64,000 bases of DNA from contig CAJUDX010000007.1 in NCBI GenBank assembly GCA_910584785.1, positions 14,389 through 78,388 of the forward strand, written 5' to 3'. Source of the stretch: an uncultured Lachnospiraceae bacterium (GTDB lineage: Bacteria > Bacillota > Clostridia > Lachnospirales > Lachnospiraceae). A model generated the notes under the pieces. The model was given only the letters and a program-made list of their open reading frames with translations, was not told the origin of the DNA and ran no database searches. The position numbers and the translations under genes are program-made. Positions 7,991 to 16,851 of this stretch are shown here, piece after piece; the first letter of the stretch is position 1, and each line of letters opens with the position of its first letter.

Positions 7991-9109
7991 ATGATTTATC
8001 AGGGAAATGCATGGAATTATATTGAGGAAACGCCAAAAATCCTGCAGGGCATTATGGACAAGGAAAAAAAGGTGCTGAAAGAAGCACGGTGTCTGCTGGA
8101 TGGACGGGAGATTTCGGAGATGTTTTTGGTTGGTTCTGGCTCCTCCTTTAATGCCGCAGTTGCAGTTTCTGCTTTTGCAAAAAAATGTTTGGGTATACGG
8201 GTATTTCCCGTATACCCTGCGGATTTTTTTGGGGATATTGGTTTTATTCCTGAAAATGCCGTAGTGCTGGGGATTTCACAGCAGGGAACGAGCACGGCGG
8301 TGATCCGTGCATTGGATGCCGTACAGAAAACGATGCAGGATAAAGAAATACGCACCATTTCCATGACCGGGGAGTATCGGACGGAAATTACCCGGCATGG
8401 GGAGGCAAATATTTATATTGAATGTGGATATGAGGATGCCGGAGCAACAACAAAGGGGTTTAGTGCTGCGGTATTGACCCTTTGGCTGTTTATTCTTAGT
8501 ACAGCGGAAAGGATGAAAAAAATCAGCAGGTCGGAAGCACGGCGCTACAGGGAGAGAATCCATGCCGTAATTCAAAATATGCAGCCGGTCATGGAGAGCA
8601 GCCGTCCATGGTGTGAGAGAACAGCAGATAAGCTTAAAGACAGCAGAGATATGATGATCATTTCCAGCAGTGATTTAAAAAGTGTATTGCTTGAGGGAAC
8701 CTTAAAGTTTTCCGAAACCTGCCGTTTCCCTGTCCGTGGGTTTGAAGCTGAGGAATTTATGCATGGGATGTACAATGCCGTAACGCAGAAAACGGATTTT
8801 CTGTACATATTTCCTGCCTGCGGGTATGCGCGGGAGCGGATGAAGAAGCTGTTTGGGTATTATCAGAAGCAGGGAGTTTGTCCGTATGCGATAAATTTTC
8901 CGGATTGTGGGGATGGCAGAAAAGAGGGTGCTCAAGGAGAAATCCATATACTGCCATGCCATTTTCTTAACGATCCTGATTTTTCCGTCCTGGAATACAT
9001 CCTGCCGCAGCAGATGCTCTTTGTGCTGACCTCGCGGGCTAGGGGAATTAATTTGAATATTCCAAAAGACCCTGAATTTCATCGCTGTATGGGAAGTAAG
9101 GTGGAGTGA
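7991..9109 (+). CDS. Second SIS-domain deglycase-like protein (GfrF/GlmS-isomerase type)
   Basis: 372 residues with tandem SIS domains like the isomerase half of GlmS. LVGSGSSFNAAVAVSAFA (about 46-63) and LGISQQGTSTAVIRAL (about 95-110) are the two phosphate-binding segments of the first domain; FEAEEFMHGMYNAV (about 250) is the E-x-x-H-G pattern analogous to the other SIS protein. It starts with MIYQGNAWNYIEETPKIL. This architecture resembles GfrF, a deglycase for glucoselysine 6-phosphate, more than FrlB. Having both types in one operon suggests two related substrates. Specificity is inference. Confidence 0.75.
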   Translation: MIYQGNAWNYIEETPKILQGIMDKEKKVLKEARCLLDGREISEMFLVGSGSSFNAAVAVSAFAKKCLGIRVFPVYPADFFGDIGFIPENAVVLGISQQGTSTAVIRALDAVQKTMQDKEIRTISMTGEYRTEITRHGEANIYIECGYEDAGATTKGFSAAVLTLWLFILSTAERMKKISRSEARRYRERIHAVIQNMQPVMESSRPWCERTADKLKDSRDMMIISSSDLKSVLLEGTLKFSETCRFPVRGFEAEEFMHGMYNAVTQKTDFLYIFPACGYARERMKKLFGYYQKQGVCPYAINFPDCGDGRKEGAQGEIHILPCHFLNDPDFSVLEYILPQQMLFVLTSRARGINLNIPKDPEFHRCMGSKVE

Positions 9110-9192
9110 GGGAGAACTTCGTCCATCCTGAAAAAATTTGCGTTTACGAGTGCCCGGAAGGGTAGAATTTATAACAGAGATTGGAGGAATTT

Positions 9193-10029
9193 ATGCAGAA
9201 ATTAATCAAAAGAGAACAGATTGCCGGAATGAATATTCACTACTTATTTTATTCTCTTGAATATTTTCTTGATGCACAGGCAAATGCCGGAATTAAGACG
9301 ATTGAATTATGGCCAGGGACGCCGCATTTCTTTTTAAGTTATCTGGAATATTCGGACTGCAGGCGGGTAAAAAAGCTTTTGGATGAACGCGGGCTGACTG
9401 TGAAAATTATTACCCCGGAAAATTGTACTTACCAGTACCAGTTTGCTGCCCAGGAGAGGGAGCAGTGGGAAAAAAGCCTGGGCTATTTTAAAAAGGCGCT
9501 GGATGCCGGGGAGGAACTTGGGGTGGAGATTATGGCCATTAACTCCGGCTGGGGCTACTGGAATGAGGAGCGGGAGGAAGCCTGGAAGCGTTCCCGGGAA
9601 ATGCTTTCTGCCCTTGCTGAGTATGCAAAAACAAAGAATATTCGCCTGGCGATGGAATCTCTGCGTCCGCAGGAATCGAATCTGGCAACAACGGTGCAGG
9701 ATGTGAAGCGGATGCTGGACGAGGTAAACCATCCTAATTTGAAGGCGATGATTGATACCACAGCCATGGGAGTGGCCGGTGAAACCATTGATCAGTGGTT
9801 TTCTGTCCTGGGCGAGGATATTATCCACATGCATTTTATTGACGGAAATCCCTATGGACATCTTATTTGGGGGGATGGAAATCACAATCTTGAGGAGTTC
9901 CTTGAAGCAGTGAACCGCCACGGTTATACCGGCTATTTTGGTCAGGAAATCACGGAATTTGATTACTTCCAAAATCCGGAAGAGGCCGATAAGCGGAATA
10001 TGCAAGCCTATGCGCCATTTATCCGCTGA
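9193..10029 (+). CDS. frlC: FrlC-like sugar epimerase/isomerase (TIM barrel)
   Basis: 278-residue xylose-isomerase-like TIM barrel. Likely metal ligands are visible at strand ends: MESLRPQESN (Glu), MIDTTAMG (Asp), HMHFIDGNPYGH (His) and GQEITEFD (Glu). E. coli FrlC of similar length interconverts fructoselysine and psicoselysine at C3, and IELWPGTPH near residue 40 resembles the FrlC strand. A TTG at 9181 overlaps the ribosome site; GGAGG at 9183-9187 sets the ATG at 9193. Context with the FrlB- and FrlD-like genes supports a role in channelling epimeric Amadori compounds to the kinase. Confidence 0.75.
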   Translation: MQKLIKREQIAGMNIHYLFYSLEYFLDAQANAGIKTIELWPGTPHFFLSYLEYSDCRRVKKLLDERGLTVKIITPENCTYQYQFAAQEREQWEKSLGYFKKALDAGEELGVEIMAINSGWGYWNEEREEAWKRSREMLSALAEYAKTKNIRLAMESLRPQESNLATTVQDVKRMLDEVNHPNLKAMIDTTAMGVAGETIDQWFSVLGEDIIHMHFIDGNPYGHLIWGDGNHNLEEFLEAVNRHGYTGYFGQEITEFDYFQNPEEADKRNMQAYAPFIR

Positions 10030-10181
10030 TTTGTTTTTTTTTATGATGGATATAGAATGATGTTGGTGGAGACCGTTTGCCCCCAACAGCAATAGAATAA
10101 TTGATAAAACACACACCAATAAAAAACTTGCATACATCCACAGAACTGAAAAAATACTCCAAGAACAAGGAGAAAAATAGT

Positions 10182-11723
10182 ATGGATGATGGAAACGAAA
10201 ACAGGAAACGACACGGAAAAAGAAAACAAAATAAAACGGAAAAACAAAGAATAAAGTGTTTATTAACGATTTGTACAGCGTTTTTGCTGATGCAGGAAAT
10301 GAATCTTCATCCTGTATTTGCCCAGCAGCAGAAAGTTGTGGTTGGGACAAATGCAGAATATGCGCCCTTTGAGTATCTGGACAGTGACGGGAAATTGACG
10401 GGTTTTGATTATGATCTTTTGGAAGCCATTGCCCAGGAGGAAGATCTGGTGCTGGAATGGAGGGATATGCCTTTTGATTCTCTGGTGGGTGCGATGGAAT
10501 CGGGGAATATTGAAGTGATTGCCGCGGGAATTGGGCCGACGAAGGAGAGGGAAAAGAGTGTAGATTTTTCGGACGTGTATTATACAGGTTCCCAGAGCAT
10601 TATCAGCAGAACAGATTATTTTATTAAAGACTTTACAGAACTTTCCGGGAAGAGAGTGGCTGTTCTGGAAGGCTCCCAGAGCGATTTGATTGCTTCCGGA
10701 GAAACAACAGATTATGGTTTGGTAGAAAATGCCTCTGTCGTCCGCTTTAAAAATGCGGCAAGTGCAGTGATGGAACTGAAAAACGGCGGGGCAGATGCAG
10801 TGCTGATTGATACCATTATGGCGGAAATTTACTGTCGTCAGACGGAGGGAATTACCTCATTTGCCGTGCCGGGGACGGAGGAGGACACAGTATTTTGCAT
10901 AAAAAAGGGCAATAGCGAGATTCGGGAAATGATTAACCGCGGACTGGCTAAAGTTAAGGAAAGCGGGCGGTATGATGAACTGTATCAGCAGTATTTCGTC
11001 GGGGCTGAGGAAGGCGGTATAGAGATAGCAACGGCGGCTGAAAACGGTGGATTTTTGGGAACCTTATCCTTTGTTTTTCTGGAGGAGAATCGCTGGAAAT
11101 ACTATCTTAACGGGCTTGAGGTGACGATCATTGTTTCCTTCTTATCGGTGCTTCTTGGAACGGTGATTGGGTTGTTTGTCGCTCTGATCCGTCTGGGAGC
11201 AGACAGAAAAAAGAAGGAAACATTTGCTTCCCGGCTGATGAATATTTATGTGGATGTTATCCGGGGAACGCCTTCGGTACTGCAGCTGATGATTGTTTAT
11301 TTTGCCGTATTTCACAGCAGATTTGGTTATGCGGCGGCAGTGGTCAGCTTCGGGATTAACAGCGGTGCCTATGTTTCGGAAGTTATCCGCGGAGGGATTA
11401 TGGCGGTGGATCGTGGGCAGACGGAGGCCGGAAGGTCACTGGGACTGGGCTATGGCGATACGATGCGGTTTATTATTATCCCCCAGGCGGTGAAGAACAT
11501 TCTCCCGGCGATGGGAAATGAGTTTATCCAGTTAATTAAGGAAACTTCGATTCTGGGCTATGTGGGCATTGTCGATTTGACCAAGGCTTCAAGTTATGTG
11601 TCTTCCCGGACGTACCAGATGTTTATTCCTCTGGTGGCAGCAGGTATTTTATATTATCTGATGGTTAAGCTGCTTTCGATATTGATGGGAAGGCTGGAAA
11701 GGAGGCTGAGGGAAAGTGATTAA
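10182..11723 (+). CDS. Fused substrate-binding protein and permease of a polar amino acid ABC transporter
   Basis: 513 residues combining two usually separate proteins. After a basic start and a hydrophobic signal or anchor segment (about 25-40), residues about 45-275 are a family 3 solute-binding domain (VVVGTNAEYAPFEYLDSDGKLTGFDYDLLEAI). Residues about 300-505 are an HisM/GlnP-type permease with TPSVLQLM and the EAA loop EAGRSLGLGYGDTMRFIIIPQAV. Such GlnP-like fusions import amino acids. The ATG at 10182 has AAGGAG nine bases upstream; the longer frame to 10101 lacks this. The ATPase gene overlaps its end by 8 bp. Being last in the Amadori operon, it may import the fructosyl amino acid or recapture the amino acid. 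Confidence 0.88.
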   Translation: MDDGNENRKRHGKRKQNKTEKQRIKCLLTICTAFLLMQEMNLHPVFAQQQKVVVGTNAEYAPFEYLDSDGKLTGFDYDLLEAIAQEEDLVLEWRDMPFDSLVGAMESGNIEVIAAGIGPTKEREKSVDFSDVYYTGSQSIISRTDYFIKDFTELSGKRVAVLEGSQSDLIASGETTDYGLVENASVVRFKNAASAVMELKNGGADAVLIDTIMAEIYCRQTEGITSFAVPGTEEDTVFCIKKGNSEIREMINRGLAKVKESGRYDELYQQYFVGAEEGGIEIATAAENGGFLGTLSFVFLEENRWKYYLNGLEVTIIVSFLSVLLGTVIGLFVALIRLGADRKKKETFASRLMNIYVDVIRGTPSVLQLMIVYFAVFHSRFGYAAAVVSFGINSGAYVSEVIRGGIMAVDRGQTEAGRSLGLGYGDTMRFIIIPQAVKNILPAMGNEFIQLIKETSILGYVGIVDLTKASSYVSSRTYQMFIPLVAAGILYYLMVKLLSILMGRLERRLRESD

Positions 11724-12438
11724 GGTACATCAACTAAAAAAATCCTTTGGCGATGTGCATGTATTAAATGGTGTGGAGGCCCATGTGGAAAGGGGCGAAT
11801 GTATTTGTATTATCGGCCCTTCCGGTTCGGGAAAATCTACTTTTTTGCGCTGTTTAAACCTTCTGGAAACCCCGGATGAGGGGGAAATTCTGGTCAATGG
11901 AGAAGAAATTTTAGATCCGAAGCTGAATATTGATAAGTACCGGGAAAATGTAGGCATGGTATTTCAGCATTTTAATCTTTTTCCCAATATGTCCGTCTTG
12001 CATAATATCACCCTTGCCCCGGTGCGCCTGGGAAAGTGGAAGTCAGGAGAATCTGAGGAAAAGGCACTGGAGCTTTTGCGGAGGGTAGGGCTGGCAAACA
12101 AGGCACAAACCTATCCGAATAAGCTTTCCGGCGGGCAGAAACAGCGTGTGGCTATTGCCCGTGCACTGGCGATGAACCCGGAAATTTTACTGTTTGACGA
12201 GCCAACTTCGGCTCTGGACCCGGAGATGGTAGGTGAGGTGCTGGAGGTAATGAAGCAGCTGGTTCGTGAGGGAATGACCATGCTTGTGGTTACGCACGAG
12301 ATGGGATTTGCCAGGGAGGTAAGCAGCCGGGTGCTGTTTTTCGACCAGGGTATTGTGTTGGAAGAAGGAACACCAGAAAAGTTGTTTATTCAGCCGGAAC
12401 ATAAGCGGACAAAGGTATTTTTGTCGAAAGTACTGTAA
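11716..12438 (+). CDS. Polar amino acid ABC transporter ATP-binding protein
   Basis: 240-residue GlnQ/HisP-type ATPase. Walker A GPSGSGKST (about 33-41), signature LSGGQKQRVAIARAL (about 137), Walker B ILLFDEPTSALDPE and the switch histidine in VVTHEMGFA are intact. It begins with GTG and overlaps the permease by 8 bp, so translation is probably coupled. It energises the fused transporter just upstream. Confidence 0.93.
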   Translation: MIKVHQLKKSFGDVHVLNGVEAHVERGECICIIGPSGSGKSTFLRCLNLLETPDEGEILVNGEEILDPKLNIDKYRENVGMVFQHFNLFPNMSVLHNITLAPVRLGKWKSGESEEKALELLRRVGLANKAQTYPNKLSGGQKQRVAIARALAMNPEILLFDEPTSALDPEMVGEVLEVMKQLVREGMTMLVVTHEMGFAREVSSRVLFFDQGIVLEEGTPEKLFIQPEHKRTKVFLSKVL

Positions 12439-12517
12439 GGGCGTGCATAGGGTTTGGATAATGAGTATTTGCCGTTGATAATGAATGTGAGAATAAAATA
12501 GAGGTTGGCAGAGATAA

Positions 12518-12563
12518 CAGGGCTGATGCATGAATGGATGTGTCGGCTCTGTTTTGTTTTTTG
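12518..12563 (+). terminator. Rho-independent terminator of the Amadori operon
   Basis: A 15-bp stem including G-T wobbles pairs 12518-12532 with 12539-12553, followed by TTTGTTTTTT. It closes the transcription unit that began near 2890. The gap 12439-12865 otherwise holds the pyrE promoter and the palindromic element listed separately. Confidence 0.7.
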
Positions 12564-12605
12564 ATGGGGGAATATTTCAGAATATTTCAGATGGGATAAA
12601 TTCTA

Positions 12606-12634
12606 TTGTTATTTCCCCTTTCTTATGGTAGAAT
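12606..12634 (+). promoter_or_regulatory. Putative pyrE promoter
   Basis: TTGTTA (12606-12611), 17 bp and TAGAAT (12629-12634). A start near 12641 would put the whole 166-bp palindromic element inside the pyrE leader. A second TATAAT occurs at 12667-12672 without a good -35. Confidence 0.5.
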
Positions 12635-12678
12635 GGGGAAGATAAGGAAAAACAAGAAAGAGTTTATATAATATAGTG

Positions 12679-12844
12679 CTAGAACTGCGTTGCGTAAATA
12701 ACGGTGAATAGGTGCCTGATGTCTGCGTTAGATGTGAATCCTGCGAAACGAAGGCGTAGTGGTGCTACGTCGAGTTTCGTGGGGGTTACAGATGACGCAG
12801 ACAGCGGGTGCATATTCACTGGAATTTACGCAATGCAGTTCTAG
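12679..12844. repeat. 166-bp imperfect palindromic element in the pyrE leader
   Basis: The ends are inverted copies: CTAGAACTGCGTTGCGTAAA at the left pairs with TTTACGCAATGCAGTTCTAG at the right with a single G-T wobble. Pairing continues inward through GTGAATA/TATTCAC, GTCTGCGT/GACGCAGAC, CGAAAC/GTTTCG and a terminal CGTAG-TGGTG-CTACG loop, so the whole element folds into one long hairpin. No open frame inside. It may be a MITE or a regulatory leader; it ends 21 bp before the pyrE start. Confidence 0.75.
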
Positions 12845-12865
12845 GGAAAAGCAGGAGGATGTGGT

Positions 12866-13543
12866 TTGATGGAAGCGTACAAGCAGGAATTTATTGAATT
12901 TATGGTAGAGAGCCAAGTGCTGAAATTCGGCGATTTTACGTTAAAGAGCGGAAGAAAGTCCCCGTTTTTTATGAATGCCGGGGCCTATGTTACGGGAACG
13001 CAGCTGAGGAAGCTGGGGGAATACTATGCAAAGGCGATTTATGATAACTTCGGCCTGGAGTTTGACGTGCTGTTTGGACCGGCTTACAAGGGGATTCCGC
13101 TGGCTGTGGCGGTTTCGATGGCGATCAGCGAGCTGTACGGGAAGGATGTCCGTTACTGCTCAAATCGCAAGGAGGAAAAAGACCACGGCGATGCGGGGAT
13201 TTTACTGGGAAGCAAGTTAAAGGACGGGGATCGGGTAGTGATCATTGAAGATGTGACGACTTCGGGCAAGTCCATTGAAGAAACTTTTCCGATTTTAAAG
13301 GCACAGGGGAATGTGGAGATTAAGGGGCTGATCGTTTCCTTAAACCGTATGGAGAGAGGCAAGGGCGAAAAGAGCGCTATGGACGAGATTCAGGATTTGT
13401 ACGGATTTTCGACGGCGGCGATTGTCAATATGGCAGAAGTAACGGAATATCTGTACAACCGGGAGTGTCAGGGGAAGGTGCTGATTGACGACGAGATTAA
13501 GGGAAGGCTTGACGCATATTATGCACAGTATGGGGCAAAATAG
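12866..13543 (+). CDS. pyrE: Orotate phosphoribosyltransferase
   Basis: Cytoplasmic enzyme of 225 residues that joins orotate and PRPP to make orotidine 5'-phosphate, the fifth step of pyrimidine synthesis. LKFGDFTLKSGRKSPFFMNAG near residue 20 is the OPRTase substrate segment, RKEEKDHG the catalytic loop and VVIIEDVTTSGKSI the PRPP motif. Start is the ATG after GCAGGAGG. It stands apart from other pyr genes; the only other pyrimidine genes in the window are carB and pyrG. Confidence 0.95.
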   Translation: MMEAYKQEFIEFMVESQVLKFGDFTLKSGRKSPFFMNAGAYVTGTQLRKLGEYYAKAIYDNFGLEFDVLFGPAYKGIPLAVAVSMAISELYGKDVRYCSNRKEEKDHGDAGILLGSKLKDGDRVVIIEDVTTSGKSIEETFPILKAQGNVEIKGLIVSLNRMERGKGEKSAMDEIQDLYGFSTAAIVNMAEVTEYLYNRECQGKVLIDDEIKGRLDAYYAQYGAK

Positions 13544-13669
13544 ATAATTAGCTGGTCAGCAGAGATAAGATACAGAAGTGAGTGTATTGATGGTCTGCGG
13601 AATTTCAGTACAGAAGAATGAACAGAAATCTGGACAGAAGTTGAAAAGATGTATATAAGGAGTGACAGG

Positions 13670-13828
13670 ATGAATAATAATGAGCGTTTATATAAAACCA
13701 TGAGAAATTCCGGTGCGGGTGCAGTGGCGATGGGGATTGTGATTGCCACGGTGGGCCTGACGGTAGGGACGATTTCGATTATTATGGGTGCTTTTCTGTT
13801 AAAACGGAAATCGGAAATTGAATTTTAG
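13670..13828 (+). CDS. Small single-span membrane protein
   Basis: 52-residue frame starting at ATG with TAAGGAGTG just upstream. After MNNNERLYKTMRNSG comes one long hydrophobic helix (AVAMGIVIATVGLTVGTISI) and a basic tail LLKRKSEIEF. It lies between pyrE and the VanZ-like gene and ends 17 bp before that start, so all three small membrane genes may be co-transcribed. Function unknown. Confidence 0.7.
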   Translation: MNNNERLYKTMRNSGAGAVAMGIVIATVGLTVGTISIIMGAFLLKRKSEIEF

Positions 13829-13845
13829 CTGCTGCTGGAGATTTT

Positions 13846-14322
13846 ATGATAAGACATACAACAAAACACCAGAAGATGGGCTGGGTGCTGTTTTTAATGT
13901 ACCTGGCTCTGCTGGTGTATTTTCTGTTTTTTGCTGAGTCCTTTGGGCGGATCGCTCCAAAGAGCCGGGGTTATTCGTATAATCTGGTTCCGTTTAAGGA
14001 GATTTCCAGGTTTTGGATTTATCGGGAGAAGCTGGGCATTCGGGCAATGATGTTAAATATCGTGGGAAATATTGTAGCCTTTATGCCCTGCGGTTTTTTC
14101 CTTCCCATTGTCAGCCGGAGAAGTAAGAAATGGTATAATACAGTGATCATCAGCTTTATGTTCAGTTTATTCGTGGAAACGATTCAGCTGATTTTCCGGG
14201 TGGGAAGCTTTGATGTGGATGATCTGCTGTTAAATACGGCTGGAGGGATTCTTGGGTTTGTGCTATATTGTAGCGTACAGCAGATGCGTATTTGGAGGCG
14301 GAAATATGCCAAAAGGAAATAG
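13846..14322 (+). CDS. VanZ-like family membrane protein
   Basis: 158-residue polytopic protein. YNLVPFKEISRF, NIVGNIVAFMPCGFFLPIV and FSLFVETIQLIF...GSFDVDDLLLNTAGGILGF are the characteristic VanZ-like segments, the last two with conserved polar residues inside membrane helices. The family is named for teicoplanin-resistance VanZ but most members are of unknown function; resistance cannot be inferred. The next gene overlaps its 3' end by 17 bp. Confidence 0.85.
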   Translation: MIRHTTKHQKMGWVLFLMYLALLVYFLFFAESFGRIAPKSRGYSYNLVPFKEISRFWIYREKLGIRAMMLNIVGNIVAFMPCGFFLPIVSRRSKKWYNTVIISFMFSLFVETIQLIFRVGSFDVDDLLLNTAGGILGFVLYCSVQQMRIWRRKYAKRK

Positions 14323-14644
14323 AAATCGATATTATGTGAATTATGTTCGTAAACCCCTGGCAAAACGGGGGTTTTATGCGATTGGGGCAACGGGGGTAAG
14401 CCTGGTGTTTTTTGGATCTGTCCTGGGCCTTGCCGTAAAATCCCAGGGTCATGTGGCGCTGAATGTAAGCGCGATGGCATTTTCCAGTTTTTTATTTGCC
14501 CTCTGCGGGCTGTTTTTTGGGGTGAGGGCATTGTTTGAAAAGGAGAAAAATTATATCCTGGCGAAGCTGTCCATTTTTTTGGATGGGCTGTTAGTTCTGG
14601 TGTGGATAATTGTGATGGGGATTGGGCTTGGCGTGATTCAGTGA
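14306..14644 (+). CDS. Small membrane protein of unknown function (three predicted helices)
   Basis: 112 residues beginning MPKGNRNRYYVNYVRKPLAKRG, followed by three hydrophobic stretches (about 22-44, 50-72 and 85-110). The GGAGGCGG site at 14294-14301 sets the ATG at 14306 rather than the upstream in-frame codon at 14252. It overlaps the VanZ-like gene and precedes the M29 aminopeptidase by 44 bp. A small Lachnospiraceae-type conserved protein is likely, but no function is recognised. Confidence 0.75.
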   Translation: MPKGNRNRYYVNYVRKPLAKRGFYAIGATGVSLVFFGSVLGLAVKSQGHVALNVSAMAFSSFLFALCGLFFGVRALFEKEKNYILAKLSIFLDGLLVLVWIIVMGIGLGVIQ

Positions 14645-14688
14645 AGTGATGGGAAAAGAATGCGAATGCAGGAAAGGGAGCAATAGAA

Positions 14689-16764
14689 ATGAAGGTTTGG
14701 GAGTATTGGAAGGAGGACAATGCGCGGGTACTTGAGCGTTATGCATTGTCCATGGAACGAATTGAAAATATCCGGGAAGAAAGGACGGTAGAGGAACCTT
14801 ATCGTCGTTTTTTTGTGCAGATGGCGGAGTTTTCGTGTCTGCTTAAGGATTTAATTGAAAAGCTGCAGAGCGGGGAACTGGAAAAGGCAGAACTGGGGGT
14901 TTTGCAGGAGTGGAATTATCGGTTGTATCAGGATATTTTGCCCCAAAGTTACGGGAAGAGTTATGCTAATCCGACCTGTGCGGTGGCGGAATTTGGTATG
15001 GAGATGGGGCAGCTTTTGTCGTTTCTTTATACAGAAATCCGCTGCAATATTGCCTGGGCTTATGAGGGACGGCTTTTGCCGGTAACGGCGGCAAATGAGG
15101 CGCTGATTGAGATTTATAATTTGTTTGAAGAAGGGCTTCCCAGGGCGCAGGAAGTTCGGGATGTGCTTTACTGGTATGTGAGCGATTATGCGGACCAGAC
15201 GGTTTCGCACTGGATGAAGGAGCGGTTAAACTCCGGGTGGAGTCTGGCAAAGGATATTGTGATGGAGGGAGATTTATCGGATCTGCGGTATCTGTATCAG
15301 TTCGGCGAGTATATTTCTTCATCGGAACTGGCGGTTGCCGGGTATTTGAATACATTGTCCCAGGAAACGATTAACTCTATGGCAGATACCTATGTGGAGG
15401 GGTATCGTAAGGGTTTTGAAACTATGGGACGGGATTTGTCGAAGAAAAAGACGGTGCTGATCCGTTATGAGGTGGGATTTGAGCGGATGATCCGGAGGGC
15501 TGTGGAGGGATTTAGAAAGATTGGGCTAGAGCCGATTTTTGCACGGGCGCCAATATCGGTCTTAAACCGCAATCCTAACCGCAGGGTAGGCTGGTATTCT
15601 TCTTCACCCAATAAGCAGTACGATTACGATCACCGCTATGATGATGCGATTGTTATGGGCAATGCCATTAAGGAGAGAAAGCTTTCGGTTCTGCGCGCTG
15701 CTTTAGAAGAGAATAAGGAGGCGGCTTCCTGGTATTCGGGTCCGGCTGTGGTGGAAACCTTTGGCGAAGCGGGCTTTGTGCCGGAAACCAAGGCAGAGGT
15801 ACTTTCCTTATCTTCGCATCAGGAAGAAGTGGTCAGAAGTTTAAATAATGAGGCTTCCCGGCTGATGAATCAGTATATTCCTGAGGAGGAAACCAGCTTT
15901 ACGATTATTGCCTTTCCAAGGCCGGAGATTGGGAAGGATTTCGAGGCGATATTTATGGAAATCATTGCCATCAATACCCTGGATTACATGATGTACCAGG
16001 ATATTCAGCAGGTGATTATCGACGCTCTGGATAAGGCGGAGATGGTGGAGATTAAGGGGAAGGGGACGAACTGCACGGATCTTAAGGTGGCCCTGCAGCC
16101 ATTGTCCAACCCGGAAAAAGAGACGAAATTTGAAAACTGTGTAGCAGATGTGAATATTCCTCTGGGGGAGGTCTTTACCTCACCTAAGCTTGCAGGAACG
16201 AATGGGACGCTGCATGTGGAGAGTGTGTACATTGGCGAATTTCAGTTTAAGAATCTGAAGATGGAGTTTGCGGACGGGATGGTGAAGGGATTTACCTGTG
16301 AAAATCTGGCGGATGAGGGAGAAAATCAGAAGCTGGTAAAGCAGGTGATTATGAAAAACCATGACACACTGCCTTTGGGAGAATTTGCTATTGGAACAAA
16401 TACGACGGCTTATGCGATGGGACGGAAGTATGGGATTGTGGATCGGATGCCGATTTTAATTGTGGAGAAGATGGGACCGCATTTTGCCGTGGGCGATACC
16501 TGCTACAGCTGGGCCGAGGATGCGCCGATGTATAATCCTGACGGAAAAGAGATGATTGCCAGGGAAAATGAGGTTTCGGCACTGCGAAAGTCCGATATTG
16601 CAAAGGCATATTTCAGCTGTCATACCGATATCACGATTCCTTACCATGAGCTGGATTCCATCGTGGCTTATGGGGCGGACGGAAACGGTGTGGATATTAT
16701 CCGGGACGGGAGATTTGCGCTTAAAGGAACAGAGGAGTTAAACAGGGCGCTTGACGATGAATGA
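14689..16764 (+). CDS. M29 family aminopeptidase with long N-terminal extension
   Basis: 691-residue putative metallo-aminopeptidase. The C-terminal part (about 390-690) resembles aminopeptidase T/AmpS of peptidase family M29: GTNCTDLKVAL, FENCVADVNIPLGEVFTSP, LGEFAIGTNTTAYA and KMGPHFAVGDTCY are the segments expected to supply the two-metal site and active-site residues. Typical M29 enzymes are about 370-410 residues, so roughly 280 residues at the N-terminus (helical, rich in Glu and Tyr) are extra. Start follows AAAGGGAGC. It would release N-terminal amino acids from peptides in the cytoplasm. Confidence 0.85.
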   Translation: MKVWEYWKEDNARVLERYALSMERIENIREERTVEEPYRRFFVQMAEFSCLLKDLIEKLQSGELEKAELGVLQEWNYRLYQDILPQSYGKSYANPTCAVAEFGMEMGQLLSFLYTEIRCNIAWAYEGRLLPVTAANEALIEIYNLFEEGLPRAQEVRDVLYWYVSDYADQTVSHWMKERLNSGWSLAKDIVMEGDLSDLRYLYQFGEYISSSELAVAGYLNTLSQETINSMADTYVEGYRKGFETMGRDLSKKKTVLIRYEVGFERMIRRAVEGFRKIGLEPIFARAPISVLNRNPNRRVGWYSSSPNKQYDYDHRYDDAIVMGNAIKERKLSVLRAALEENKEAASWYSGPAVVETFGEAGFVPETKAEVLSLSSHQEEVVRSLNNEASRLMNQYIPEEETSFTIIAFPRPEIGKDFEAIFMEIIAINTLDYMMYQDIQQVIIDALDKAEMVEIKGKGTNCTDLKVALQPLSNPEKETKFENCVADVNIPLGEVFTSPKLAGTNGTLHVESVYIGEFQFKNLKMEFADGMVKGFTCENLADEGENQKLVKQVIMKNHDTLPLGEFAIGTNTTAYAMGRKYGIVDRMPILIVEKMGPHFAVGDTCYSWAEDAPMYNPDGKEMIARENEVSALRKSDIAKAYFSCHTDITIPYHELDSIVAYGADGNGVDIIRDGRFALKGTEELNRALDDE

Positions 16765-16851
16765 AATATCAGGGGTTTTTAGAAAAGGCGGAAGGAATAT
16801 TCCCGGTGAATTGGGCACTAACCAAAGCTGGCGGGAGATGAATAGAACAGG

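Noticed and set aside
9334..10350. A 338-codon minus-strand frame opposite the FrlC-like gene and the ABC transporter start
   Set aside because: It is antisense to two well-supported genes, is rich in Phe, His and Ser as expected of a shadow frame, and has no recognisable domain.
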